NCBI GenBank assembly: GCA_024516155.1
Contig: JAJJXM010000024.1
Location: 310,001-374,000, forward strand
Length of the DNA: 64,000 bases
Direction of reading: 5' to 3'
Origin: Pyronema omphalodes
Taxonomy: Eukaryota > Ascomycota > Pezizomycetes > Pezizales > Pyronemataceae
Shown one piece after another: positions 45,260-54,365 of this stretch. The notes beneath the pieces were generated by a model, which saw nothing but the letters and a program-made list of their open reading frames with translations, did no database searches and had not been told where the DNA came from. How positions within the stretch are numbered: position 1 is the first letter of the stretch; each line of letters opens with the position of its first letter. The translations under genes were made by a program, and so were the position numbers.

Positions 45260-48200
45260 CTATTCATATCGTCTGCCAATCTGGGTTGCAGCCAGGTATT
45301 CCAAGATCGCTTTCGTGAGTCGATCGTCCCTAAAAATATTCACTACTTTCAAACGTCCCCGCGTCCTCCTCGGTCTCCCCGTAATTCTTTCCACCTCTTT
45401 CCGGAGCTTCCCAAACTCTGATTGCCATCTCCGGCACTCTCCGAAGAGGTGTCCTCTGGTTTGACGCTGGTTGGACTCACACCACCAACAAGCGTCGGAT
45501 TCTTTCTTTTTAATTCGCTTAAGGTGGGTTCCCACCAGTGCGTGGCCAGACGCGAGCTGGAGGAAGACCGCAGCCTTTCGCTTGGGCAGGTCCCGGAGGT
45601 CTGCTCGCAGACCAAACTTGCGGCGTGGTCTGTAGGACTTGCTGGAGCGTAGGTCCTTAGTGATCCAACGCTTGGTGATATCAGCCAGAGTTTCAGTGGC
45701 TACTCTGTTGACGTGAGCGAGGGATGCTTCCGGGGGGGTAAAGCAAGTTGGGTCGGTGCACCGAGTGAGCGCCTGTGCCTCACAGCGATGCTGCGCACCC
45801 AGCTTAGCAGCTACATCTGCAGCTTCATTTTCCTCGATGTCGGAGTGTCCAGGAACCCAGCGGATTTGGACATCGACGTCCCAATTGACGAAGTCTCTTA
45901 CCAATCCGCGGATGCGGCGGGACAGGGACTGTCCAGGGCCGGGGTCCTCCGTCATGATGCGGGCTAGGGCAGCCTGGGCATCTGAGAAAATGACGATCTT
46001 TTTCATCGGGGGGGGGATGATAAGGTCGTCGTAGCAATCGAACAAGGCCTGGTGGATGGCGAAAAGCTCGGCGTCGAAGACCTCGACATGTGGGCCAAGG
46101 TGAAAGGACCGGGAGACAAGGGAGCCATCGACATAATGGACGTACCCTGCGCCACTCCTGTCGTTAATCCTGGAGCCATCGGTCCAGAAGCAGAGCGCTT
46201 GGAGCGAGCGCCAGCTGCGTGCTGAAGCTGCCGCTTCCTCGCGAGGTTCTACTACAACGTCCATGTAGCGGAAGTTGAAACGAGCGGGGGGTTCGACGGT
46301 TTCGATGGCGGTGAAACCTGTACGAGCAGCTGCTCGTCGTGTCAGACTGCGAATGGCGTCGGCGGTCGGGGACGGTTGGGTGGAGGCCGCCGGGGGAGGA
46401 CGAGTGAGAATTCGTGCGCGGAACCGAGCTTCTCTACTACGCACAATTGCTTCTGCGGGACGGGTGGCTCCTTCAGCCATCAGAAAGCCGAGGGGGGTTG
46501 TGCGGAGGCACCCTGTGACGGCTCGGGCTTGTTGGCTGAGGATCAGTTGAAGACGGGTGATTTTGCCAGCGTCACGAGGAGGTTTTTTGCGGGCGGCGTT
46601 AACATCAATACCGTACGTAGCCACGGATTGGACTACCGCTTTTTGGAGGTTGGCGGTGCTTCCGGGAGGGAGCCCCTGTCTCTTGCACAGGCGAGCAAGC
46701 CGTGCTTGCTGTTGTCGTGCCTTAGCAATCCACCGTTGGTGGTGGTGGTTGAAAGTGAGCGACTGTTCCAACCAGTAGCCCAACCACCGAACGGGACGGG
46801 AAGAGAAGGAAACGAGGTGATCGTCGACGGGGATTGTGACGGTGGATGTGTCCGGGGGGGATCGGCGGTTAGAGAAGAGGATAGCCTCCGTCTTATCGGG
46901 CTCGAAGCGTACTGCGTTGCCACGGGCCCAGTATAGGCAGATTTCGGCGCAGCGACTCAGTTTCGCAGCTACTTCTTCGGGGGTTTTTCCTCGCGCGATC
47001 CACGTCACGTCGTCGACGAAGGACAAACCAACTGTATCCGACATCTCTCGTTCGACTATATATGCGAGTTCAGCAATATAAATCAGAAAGAGCACGGGGG
47101 AGACGGGAGATCCTTGGGGGAGCCCGGTGTTGGTGCGGATTGGGGCGCCGGCGTCTCCAGCAATCGTGATTTCGACCGACCGAGAGTTCATGAAGCTCTC
47201 AACCCACCCAATCAAATCCTCTTCGAGCCCAGCGGATCGCATCTTGTTTGCTAGGCACTCCGCATTGACCGTCGGGAAGGCTCCCTTGACGTCCATCAGG
47301 AGGGCTCCAGCCAGCAACTTCTTTTCCCACGCTTCCTCGACCGCAGTCACGAGTACTGCTGCTGCATCCGCAGCGGAGCGTCCTTTCCGTCCTCCAAACT
47401 GACCAACGTGGAGGTACCCGCTGGTTTCCACTGCTTCGGTAATCAGCATTGTGGCGACCTTCTCGACAAGCTTACCAAGGCAGCTGAGAAGCGAGATGAC
47501 CCGGAAATTCTTGGCCTTGTCATAACTGGGCTTCCCCGGTTTGGGAATGCAGATTCCTTTGGCGAGTTTCCAGTCTGCAGGGTGGTAGCTCAGTCGGATG
47601 CATTGCGTGACCAGGGCGGTGATGCGTGTAGGGTCCCACTTCATTAAAGCTTTAATGATGGGAACTCCTAGGGAGTCCTTGCCGGGTGCTTTGGAGTTGC
47701 TTTGGCGAGAGATAGCTTCCGAGACCAGATCTTCGGTAACCATCTTGTAGCCTTGCCCGGGGTTGGGGGAGCAGAATCTCCAGCGGGAGCGGTACGCATT
47801 CGGGGGAGGGAACGAGACAGCAGCCAGCATTTCTCGTTTAGCCTGCTCGTCGTCCGCGGTGTTGCCGTTTTCGTCAGTGAGGCTGCCCACCACCGCGGTA
47901 GTGCGGGGGGTGGTAGAACGTGGGACCTGCCAAACTGCGTCACCATGAGCGGTCTCGAGAAAAGTGCCCCAGCACGAACGCTTGCGGGAACGTTGAATCT
48001 TGTTGTAGGAGTTCCTCGCTTCTACTTCCTGCTCCGTCGTGGCGCGGCCCTGTTTGGCAGCGCGGCGAATGCGGCCATACCTGCTGCGGGCTGCTTTGAT
48101 GTCCGCCCCCCACCACCGTTTGGAGCGAGCGGTGATGCGCACCCTCCTGGCATGTTCATCAAGCAGCTCCGTGAGCTGTTCCCTGATCCAAATCGCTTCA

Positions 48201-48286
48201 GCTTCCACCTCTTCCGTTGAGCAACGACTGGACAGCGGTGGCCTGCGTTCGCTTCGACGGTGCCAGTCTGACGCCGCTTTCTGCAC
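45260..48286 (-). CDS. LINE ORF2, reverse transcriptase and RNase H part
   Basis: About 1008 aa in one frame. The RT domain spans residues about 200-480 with the catalytic box SFVDD (FVDD rather than YADD), preceded by QLNRL-equivalent and GLPQGSPVSPVLF. RNase H lies at about 690-830 (WTDGSRINDRSGAG, DAELFAI, SDAQAAL, VPGHSDIEENEAAD). A gag-like zinc knuckle follows near the end (CWWCESNQRQTRGHLFGEC). It is in frame with the endonuclease part upstream, from which it is parted by a single TAG at 48293-48295. So the element's enzyme would be one polyprotein of about 1250 aa if that codon were sense. Apart from that stop it looks intact. Confidence 0.9.
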   Translation of the reverse strand: MQKAASDWHRRSERRPPLSSRCSTEEVEAEAIWIREQLTELLDEHARRVRITARSKRWWGADIKAARSRYGRIRRAAKQGRATTEQEVEARNSYNKIQRSRKRSCWGTFLETAHGDAVWQVPRSTTPRTTAVVGSLTDENGNTADDEQAKREMLAAVSFPPPNAYRSRWRFCSPNPGQGYKMVTEDLVSEAISRQSNSKAPGKDSLGVPIIKALMKWDPTRITALVTQCIRLSYHPADWKLAKGICIPKPGKPSYDKAKNFRVISLLSCLGKLVEKVATMLITEAVETSGYLHVGQFGGRKGRSAADAAAVLVTAVEEAWEKKLLAGALLMDVKGAFPTVNAECLANKMRSAGLEEDLIGWVESFMNSRSVEITIAGDAGAPIRTNTGLPQGSPVSPVLFLIYIAELAYIVEREMSDTVGLSFVDDVTWIARGKTPEEVAAKLSRCAEICLYWARGNAVRFEPDKTEAILFSNRRSPPDTSTVTIPVDDHLVSFSSRPVRWLGYWLEQSLTFNHHHQRWIAKARQQQARLARLCKRQGLPPGSTANLQKAVVQSVATYGIDVNAARKKPPRDAGKITRLQLILSQQARAVTGCLRTTPLGFLMAEGATRPAEAIVRSREARFRARILTRPPPAASTQPSPTADAIRSLTRRAAARTGFTAIETVEPPARFNFRYMDVVVEPREEAAASARSWRSLQALCFWTDGSRINDRSGAGYVHYVDGSLVSRSFHLGPHVEVFDAELFAIHQALFDCYDDLIIPPPMKKIVIFSDAQAALARIMTEDPGPGQSLSRRIRGLVRDFVNWDVDVQIRWVPGHSDIEENEAADVAAKLGAQHRCEAQALTRCTDPTCFTPPEASLAHVNRVATETLADITKRWITKDLRSSKSYRPRRKFGLRADLRDLPKRKAAVFLQLASGHALVGTHLKRIKKKESDACWWCESNQRQTRGHLFGECRRWQSEFGKLRKEVERITGRPRRTRGRLKVVNIFRDDRLTKAILEYLAATQIGRRYE

Positions 48287-48292
48287 CGTGTC

Positions 48293-49027
48293 CTAGTTCT
48301 CAAGCAATTCCCCCACCGCCCAACCATGAGTTGGCGCGTCATAGTCCTCCGGTTCCACTACCGACATGACCTCCCACCAGATGGCTTCATGGTCTGACGT
48401 GGTAGCATGCTTGGGGTCGTCGAGGCGGCGGGCCAATACATGGGGGGCTACCTCCATCGTGGCGAAGACCAGATCAATCACGCTTATCCGTCGCTGCCCG
48501 CTCTGGGAGTGGGTTTCGAGCCCATCCCCGACGTACCGCAAATCATGTTCGTCCATGAGCTCCTCTAGAAAGGCGTGGTGGATCGGTTGGTCACAGTAGG
48601 GGTTCCATCTCCTACTGTGGGCGTTGAAGTCACCGGCGAGGATCGTGCCTGGAGTGATAATTCTTGACCACGTTACCAACCTTGCAGGTCTTGTGTTATC
48701 AGCCGTTCGGACAGCATCGTAGACATTCACGATGCGTATCTGGCGGTGACCTCGGCAAAGAACGTCGAGAACCTGGACATCCCCTTCTCCTTCCCTTCCC
48801 AAGTCTTCCCGAACGCGGACCGTCCATACCGAATCCTTCCGGACACCCGTGAGCACTCGACCTCCCCATATGAAGTCGAAGGCGGGGTGCCTCCATCCCT
48901 GGAACGTGGGGGGTTCTTGGATGAGCACCAAGTCCGCCTCCAGTTCCACACCACTCTCCATTGCCGCCGTAAGAACCTCACCGCTCTTACGGCAATTAAG
49001 CTGAAACACTTTGAGGTGTTTCAGCAT
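48293..49027 (-). CDS. LINE ORF2, apurinic-type endonuclease part
   Basis: 244 aa with the exonuclease-endonuclease-phosphatase motifs of LINE endonucleases: LVLIQEPP near 30, ILAGDFNAHSRRW near 130, and TSDHEAIWW near 215. It starts at an ATG overlapping the ORF1 stop by one base (TAATG), an arrangement used for termination-reinitiation. It ends at a TAG after LLEN, with the RT part following in the same frame. The stop could come from CAG or TGG by one transition. Confidence 0.85.
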   Translation of the reverse strand: MLKHLKVFQLNCRKSGEVLTAAMESGVELEADLVLIQEPPTFQGWRHPAFDFIWGGRVLTGVRKDSVWTVRVREDLGREGEGDVQVLDVLCRGHRQIRIVNVYDAVRTADNTRPARLVTWSRIITPGTILAGDFNAHSRRWNPYCDQPIHHAFLEELMDEHDLRYVGDGLETHSQSGQRRISVIDLVFATMEVAPHVLARRLDDPKHATTSDHEAIWWEVMSVVEPEDYDAPTHGWAVGELLEN

Positions 49028-49374
49028 TAATTGTTGTCTGGCACAACGGCATCAACCATTTCGTCCGGGTCGGACAGTATGGCATCGGGGCGGGGGGAGG
49101 GTTGAATTGTCGACTCCGTGGACGCTTGGGAGGCTTCGGGGTTCGAGGCATCGGCGTTGGTGGTATTCGCAGTGGTGGAGGTGGAAGCCTGCGATCCGGA
49201 GGAGGAATGACGGAGTTGCCTGGCGAGGGCAACCGCTTCTATGCGAGAAGGACAGATGCGGGAGTTGGCATAATGGTTGCCACGACAGTTGACGCAGCGG
49301 GCCGCAGCCTTGGAGTGCTGGCAGGGGAGTCCTTTGGGTACGGAGCATCCCTCCATACCGCATGCGTGGGCATC
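49027..49374 (-). pseudogene. LINE ORF1, 3' part
   Basis: The last about 115 codons of ORF1. It holds the end of the second zinc knuckle (HAC) and the third knuckle CVNCRGNHYANSRIC, then a Ser/Thr/Ala-rich tail. It is cut off from the N-terminal part by the Ty3 insert. Taking out the insert and one GCATC copy brings it in frame with 58269-59389. Confidence 0.85.
49370..49374. repeat. Ty3 target-site duplication, left
   Basis: GCATC directly before the 5' LTR; identical to 58269-58273. It is part of the LINE ORF1 sequence. Confidence 0.9.
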
Positions 49375-50732
49375 TGTCACACCCTATATTGTGTGAGTAT
49401 AGAATAGGTAACATGTATAACATTTAGAGAACATGGCAAACTCGACAGGAGAATGAATAATACGGTTAGTATCCCGGGCCGGAACCCCCTGAGGAGCTCC
49501 AGCTAGCCACGTCACGTGATTCGTGACTTTCCGAAAGGACCTCACGAGGATCCCGGCCCGAGGCGTCGCTACCTGTTATTCACTGTCAGTTTGGGAGGAT
49601 CACAGATGGATGGGAACGAGGAACAACTTACCTCATGGGTGTCGACTTACCCATGAGAAAACTACAGACGACGCTGATGGAGACAGAAGACGACGGCGAA
49701 AGGACACCTCCTTATACTTGAGGTTGTGTTCCACCAAGCACGGCTACCAGAGGGCTTGCAAGAGAAGGGAATTCTCAGGACAGTGCAAGGCAGACGAATA
49801 GGATCATCCGAGGTCTGAGTTGGGCGGATAGTCGGCCAAGGAACAAGGCAGAGTCTAGTCAGCCAACAGGAGTGGAGCTAAGGACAAGGGTCAAGATTGC
49901 GTTAGCATGAGACGACGTCCTGCAGCAAGGAACACCACTCAGGGAAACTGTTGGATGGAACTGATATGACGCGACCTTAGGCCAATGACTACCAACTGCA
50001 AGATAAGACGGCGTTTGCGTACACACCAGGGTGTGGCTGCGCGCAAGTGCGCGCAGGTGGGGCAAATGATATCACACAGGAATGTGACGGGGCAGTGCGC
50101 TCCGGTAAGGCATAGTCTGCCTTATGATGTCAGATTCCTTCACTCGCAATCGAGATTCTCTAGGGAGATCTATGATCAAGACGACTCATAAGATATATGA
50201 CTCACATGTCATTATCAGAGGAGTCATTGCATTATGCGCTCAAGTGGAGTAACCCTTCACTAGGCGCTTAACCCCAATACCTGATTGGAAGGTGTGGTAG
50301 CACGGCGAGGAATGTCAAGGATTAATCTGACACGAAGGTCATCATGCAAGTGAGCAATTAATATGATTGCGCATGCAGCATGATGCGAGCCATCAGCAGA
50401 TTTGTCAAAGAATTGACTCACGTCTTATCTCCTAAGCTTAGTTTGGAAGTTGGTTCCCTTGGGAAGTCTGGGCGAACTTGTAGACGAAAGTCTATAAAAG
50501 ACCCTAAGTCTTCCCACCGCCTCCTCCATCATCAGCAACTTGATCTCTTGTTACGACTATACCTTTCTACACCAAATACCTCAGGACGAGACCCTTAAGT
50601 TTATTCGGCCTGTGATCGATTAGTTAACTTCCTGGCTTCTTGAGAAAAATCTATTAGTTGAATATCTTTCGAACGAAGCACCAACTGATCGGAAAAGCCT
50701 CTGTATTGAAAGCCTCAATACCCAGGTTCACA
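49375..50732 (+). repeat. 5' LTR of the plus-strand Ty3
   Basis: Starts TGTCACACCC and ends GGTTCACA; repeated at 56911-58268. It carries a TATA box (50493-50500). Small frames inside it are identical in both LTRs and are not genes. Confidence 0.95.
50493..50500 (+). promoter_or_regulatory. TATA box in the Ty3 5' LTR
   Basis: TATAAAAG about 240 bases before the LTR end, followed by pyrimidine-rich sequence; the likely start of the element's transcript. Confidence 0.6.
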
Positions 50733-50852
50733 CTATAAACTTAAGGCTCAAGCTACTAAGTTTACTTTTCGACACGATTACGGAAGACCCTCTTCTAGGG
50801 CAAGAAACACCAACACTCCTCTGAAAACTACAAACAAAAACTTCAATCTACA

Positions 50853-52472
50853 ATGGCCTCACGCAGACTCACCGGCGATGCCACTCACGACGACGGACTT
50901 GATGCGCCTATGGCTGATACTGTCAGCATCACCCGTCCTCGCTCCTGGGAGGAAGTCACCTCTGTGGGACAACCAAGGGTTCATCATGGCACCACCCTTC
51001 ACCTAGGCGAAGTACCACAATGGGTGATTTTAATGATGGAAAGGATGAATTCGACTGAGGAGGACATTAAGAGATTGATGGAAGCAGCAGGATCAGGAGC
51101 TGCAATGAACGAAGAACTACAACGGATGAAGGGACTCTATCAGGAAATGGCCCAGGGGATGCAGAAAGCTTACGACATCCTAGCAAAGAAGGGCAACCTT
51201 GACCAAGAAGTCAACCTTCAAACCGTTACCAGACTCGTTCAGGCCAGCAACGACTTTGCCGGCCAAGTTTGGAGGACAATTGGCGAACTTGCCACGGACA
51301 CTCAAACCAAAGAGGCAGCCAACCAAGCGGCTGCAGAAAGACTCAAACACGGCATTCAGACGACCAATGCCATCCTCGAAGCCTTTGCCCAGAGGCAATT
51401 ACAAATCAACAAGGAAATCGAGGAATGGGCCTTTCAAAAGAATACACAAGACGCCATCCGAGAGCAGGATGATGAACAAAGAGATAGGCGGATTGCAGCT
51501 CTGTCTAGAGCTGAAGAGGTGCACCAGCAACGTCTGCTGGATTATGAAGAGCAGAGAGAGGAGGAAAAGATGGAATTGGTAAACAAGGTTATTGGCCTTG
51601 TTATGTCAAAAATCCAGAGAAAGGAACACTTCGATGCTAAGTCTCTAACCGAGGCTATGCATGAGGAGATGACTCCCAGACCTCCCTCCCTCGGCAGAGC
51701 ACCTGAAGTCCCCTTGCCTCCATCAGAAGATGGAATCCCTGCAGACAACGGCAGAAATGGTGGTAGGGGCAGTAAACCACCAGGAGGAGGACTCCCACCA
51801 CCTCCACCACCACCATCTGATCCTTCGGACGGCGAAGACTCAGATGATTCATACATCAGAAAAGCATTGGAGAGAAAGCGCCAGGAGCGCAAACAAAAGG
51901 CTCAACAAAAGAAGCCTGAAGCAAAAAATGCAACGGAGGCATTTTTGGAATCACTTGTCAACAAATTGCAGCAATCTGGGGTCAACGAACCAAGGAGACC
52001 CAAAATGCCTGAGATGAAGGCTCCACAATATTTTTCCGGGAAAGACAAGAATTTATTTAGGGCTTGGTGGATGTCTGTTCAAGACTATATTGCAACATAC
52101 GCCAAGGCGTTCCCGGACGAGGATGACCAGGTAAAATGGGTTGGGAGCTTGCTTACTCACAAAGCTCTCAGTTGGCACCAGGAACGGCCAAAATCGATTC
52201 AAAGACAAGGACTGAAAGATACCTGGGTAGCTTTCTCGAGCTCTATTGAGACTAGGTTCGAGGATAAGCGGGAGGCCCAGAAGGACGTTAAAAGGATAAC
52301 AGAGCTCCAATATGAGGGAGATATTGACGACTACATAACTAAATTGGAAGACCTCAACATGCGTGTGGGAGCAATTGGCCCCATGTATCGAAATGTAATT
52401 TGGGAGGCCATGACACCGGCCATTAAAAAGATGGTATATCAAAGGTTTGGGGGGAATCCCAACAGACGATGA
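50853..52472 (+). CDS. Ty3 gag, proximal part
   Basis: 539 aa. The N-terminal half is coiled-coil-rich (Gln/Glu/Lys heptads, residues about 70-250), then a Pro-rich linker (PPGGGLPPPPPPPS), then the capsid core (PQYFSGKDKNLFRAWWMSVQDY and MRVGAIGPMYRNVIWEAM). It ends early at 52472, because one extra G in the six-G run near 52449-52454 shifts the frame. The sense of the capsid continues in the next frame (IPTDDEAMIDAV). The sequence is otherwise sound. Confidence 0.85.
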   Translation: MASRRLTGDATHDDGLDAPMADTVSITRPRSWEEVTSVGQPRVHHGTTLHLGEVPQWVILMMERMNSTEEDIKRLMEAAGSGAAMNEELQRMKGLYQEMAQGMQKAYDILAKKGNLDQEVNLQTVTRLVQASNDFAGQVWRTIGELATDTQTKEAANQAAAERLKHGIQTTNAILEAFAQRQLQINKEIEEWAFQKNTQDAIREQDDEQRDRRIAALSRAEEVHQQRLLDYEEQREEEKMELVNKVIGLVMSKIQRKEHFDAKSLTEAMHEEMTPRPPSLGRAPEVPLPPSEDGIPADNGRNGGRGSKPPGGGLPPPPPPPSDPSDGEDSDDSYIRKALERKRQERKQKAQQKKPEAKNATEAFLESLVNKLQQSGVNEPRRPKMPEMKAPQYFSGKDKNLFRAWWMSVQDYIATYAKAFPDEDDQVKWVGSLLTHKALSWHQERPKSIQRQGLKDTWVAFSSSIETRFEDKREAQKDVKRITELQYEGDIDDYITKLEDLNMRVGAIGPMYRNVIWEAMTPAIKKMVYQRFGGNPNRR

Positions 52473-53043
52473 AGCAATGATTGATGCAGTTAAGGAAGCT
52501 GCTCATGTTGTGGAAAATTTGGAAGAGGAACTAAAGGGTCATAAGAAAAAGACTTTGGAAGTGCGGGAGGACCGCCATAAGGATAAAGGAAAGAACAAGG
52601 AAACTGTGCGCCCCAAGGAGGTGCAGCACAAGGATAAGTTCAAGGATAAAAAAGAGAAAAAGGTTTTTTCTGGAAAAAAGGACAAGAAGTCCATCTTTGC
52701 GTCAGGAAGGGAAGCTCTGCAGAATGTTCCTCAGAGCGAAATTGATAAACATAAGAAGGAAAAGGCTGACTGTTGGAGATGCGGACGATCAGGACATAAA
52801 ATGTTCGATTGTTACGCAAAGAAGACAGTTGGAGGAACAGAGCTCTCTGGCGAAGGAAAGGTTGCTTCCTCAGGAAAGAGGAAGAGAGATGACGATGATG
52901 AAGGAAATAAAGGGCAGGAGAAGCCCAAGGAAACAAAAAAGACAAAGACCGCAGCAGTGCGGCAGGATGAGGATGAAATAATGGAAGATGCTCAGCCCAG
53001 GATTTGGGAGATTGAGCAAAACGAGGAGGAGTCGGATTTTTAA
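52447..53043 (+). CDS. Ty3 gag, distal part with nucleocapsid
   Basis: Continues gag in the +1 frame after the G-run shift. It is Lys/Glu-rich, with the zinc knuckle CWRCGRSGHKMFDCY at about residues 112-126. The tail is acidic (DEDEIMEDAQ). It ends ...GATTTTTAA. The pol frame is one base back and open through this point, so pol is probably reached by a -1 slip at TTT-TAA. Confidence 0.85.
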   Translation: MGGIPTDDEAMIDAVKEAAHVVENLEEELKGHKKKTLEVREDRHKDKGKNKETVRPKEVQHKDKFKDKKEKKVFSGKKDKKSIFASGREALQNVPQSEIDKHKKEKADCWRCGRSGHKMFDCYAKKTVGGTELSGEGKVASSGKRKRDDDDEGNKGQEKPKETKKTKTAAVRQDEDEIMEDAQPRIWEIEQNEEESDF

Positions 53044-54365
53044 GATCCTCTAGGGTTGCGTCACCTGAGGAGGAGGAATGTACATCTGACGCAGAAAATA
53101 TTATTTGTTCAGGGACAAAAAGGAAAATTTCGGACAGCTTGGAGTCGACCAAGACAAAACTTCGACGAACCGACAAAGGAACCTCTTCCAAAGGAACAAA
53201 AATGGAAGCTGTGGTTCCACCCCATCATGGAAAAAGGCCAATTATCAACATGGTGTTGACTTGGTCTAAGAACAAATTCAGAACTGTGCGAGTCCTCCTT
53301 GATACAGGCTCCACCTCAGCTTTACTGGACAAAGGTTTTGTCCAAACTTACAAAATTCCTACTGTGAAGAGAGACCAGCCTCTTCAAATTCGCAACTTCA
53401 ATAATGAGGTAGTTGCTGGAGCTGGAGAATTCTTTACGGTACCTTTCATGCTGCAACATAAACAACACTTTGCAGCCGAATCCTTCGAAGTCGCCCCTCT
53501 TGACAGCGACTGCGATGTCATCTTACCATACTGGTGGATGGCAAAACACCAACCTTGCAACATGTGGGGAGAAAGCAATAACATCTCCTTCACAACTCCA
53601 CGTTGCACCGAACATTGTACTAAGGCTCAGGCCAGTACATTTTCACTTAAGGTCGACCGCAGAGTACTCGACCACCCTGAGGCCTCAGTTATAGGCCATA
53701 TATCAGCCATTGCCACTAAAGAGGAATTGTCAGAGGCACTTCAACAAGTCCCTGAGAAATTCCGTAAGTGGATCAATATCATGACCAAGGAAGTAGCAGA
53801 CAAGCTTCCAGAACACAAGTCTTACGACCATGCCATAGACTTAAAGGAAGGAGAGACTCCTCCTTGGGGACCAGTCTATGCGCTTAATGAAGTCGAACTG
53901 GAGACACTCAGAGAATGGCTAAAAGAAATGCTAAGGACAGGCAAGATTAGACCATCAAAATCTCCTGCCGCAGCACCCATTCTCTTTGTGCCAAAACCCC
54001 ATGGGCGAGGTCTACGACTTTGTGTTGACTATAGGGGGATTAATAAAATAACAATAGCAAATCGCTACCCCCTCCCTCTTATGTCTGAATTACAAGACAG
54101 AGTAAGAGGAGCTAGGTTCTTCACGAAAATGGATTTGAAGAACGGTTATCATTTGATTAGGATTAAAGAAGGCGATGAATGGAAGACAGCCTTCAGATGC
54201 AGGTATGGGCTTTATGAGTTTTTGGTTATGCCCTTTGGATTAAGCAATGCGCCGGCCACATTCCAAGATATGATGAATCATATCTTTAGGGACATGTTGG
54301 ATCAGGGAGTGATTGCTTACATTGATGATGTTCTTATCTACGCGGAAACAGGAGGAGGAACATGA
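53040..54365 (+). CDS. Ty3 pol, proximal part: protease and reverse transcriptase
   Basis: Aspartic protease motif VLLDTGSTSALL, then RT with PAAAPILFVPKP, RLCVDYRGINKIT, KMDLKNGYHLIRI and the catalytic box YIDDVLIYAE. The frame stops right after that box because of one extra base near 54345-54356; the following residues (EEEHDELVKEV) are in the next frame. Initiation is not expected on its own: the frame joins gag by -1 shift near 53040. Confidence 0.85.
   Translation, partial: LRSSRVASPEEEECTSDAENIICSGTKRKISDSLESTKTKLRRTDKGTSSKGTKMEAVVPPHHGKRPIINMVLTWSKNKFRTVRVLLDTGSTSALLDKGFVQTYKIPTVKRDQPLQIRNFNNEVVAGAGEFFTVPFMLQHKQHFAAESFEVAPLDSDCDVILPYWWMAKHQPCNMWGESNNISFTTPRCTEHCTKAQASTFSLKVDRRVLDHPEASVIGHISAIATKEELSEALQQVPEKFRKWINIMTKEVADKLPEHKSYDHAIDLKEGETPPWGPVYALNEVELETLREWLKEMLRTGKIRPSKSPAAAPILFVPKPHGRGLRLCVDYRGINKITIANRYPLPLMSELQDRVRGARFFTKMDLKNGYHLIRIKEGDEWKTAFRCRYGLYEFLVMPFGLSNAPATFQDMMNHIFRDMLDQGVIAYIDDVLIYAETGGGT

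Noticed and set aside
46376..48220. Several long plus-strand frames over the LINE (up to 186 codons)
   Set aside because: They are shadows of GC-rich RT and endonuclease coding sequence on the other strand.
49523..50598. Small frames in the 5' LTR, repeated exactly at 57059-58134
   Set aside because: They lie wholly in the LTRs and have no motif; the identity comes from the LTR repeat, not from gene conservation.
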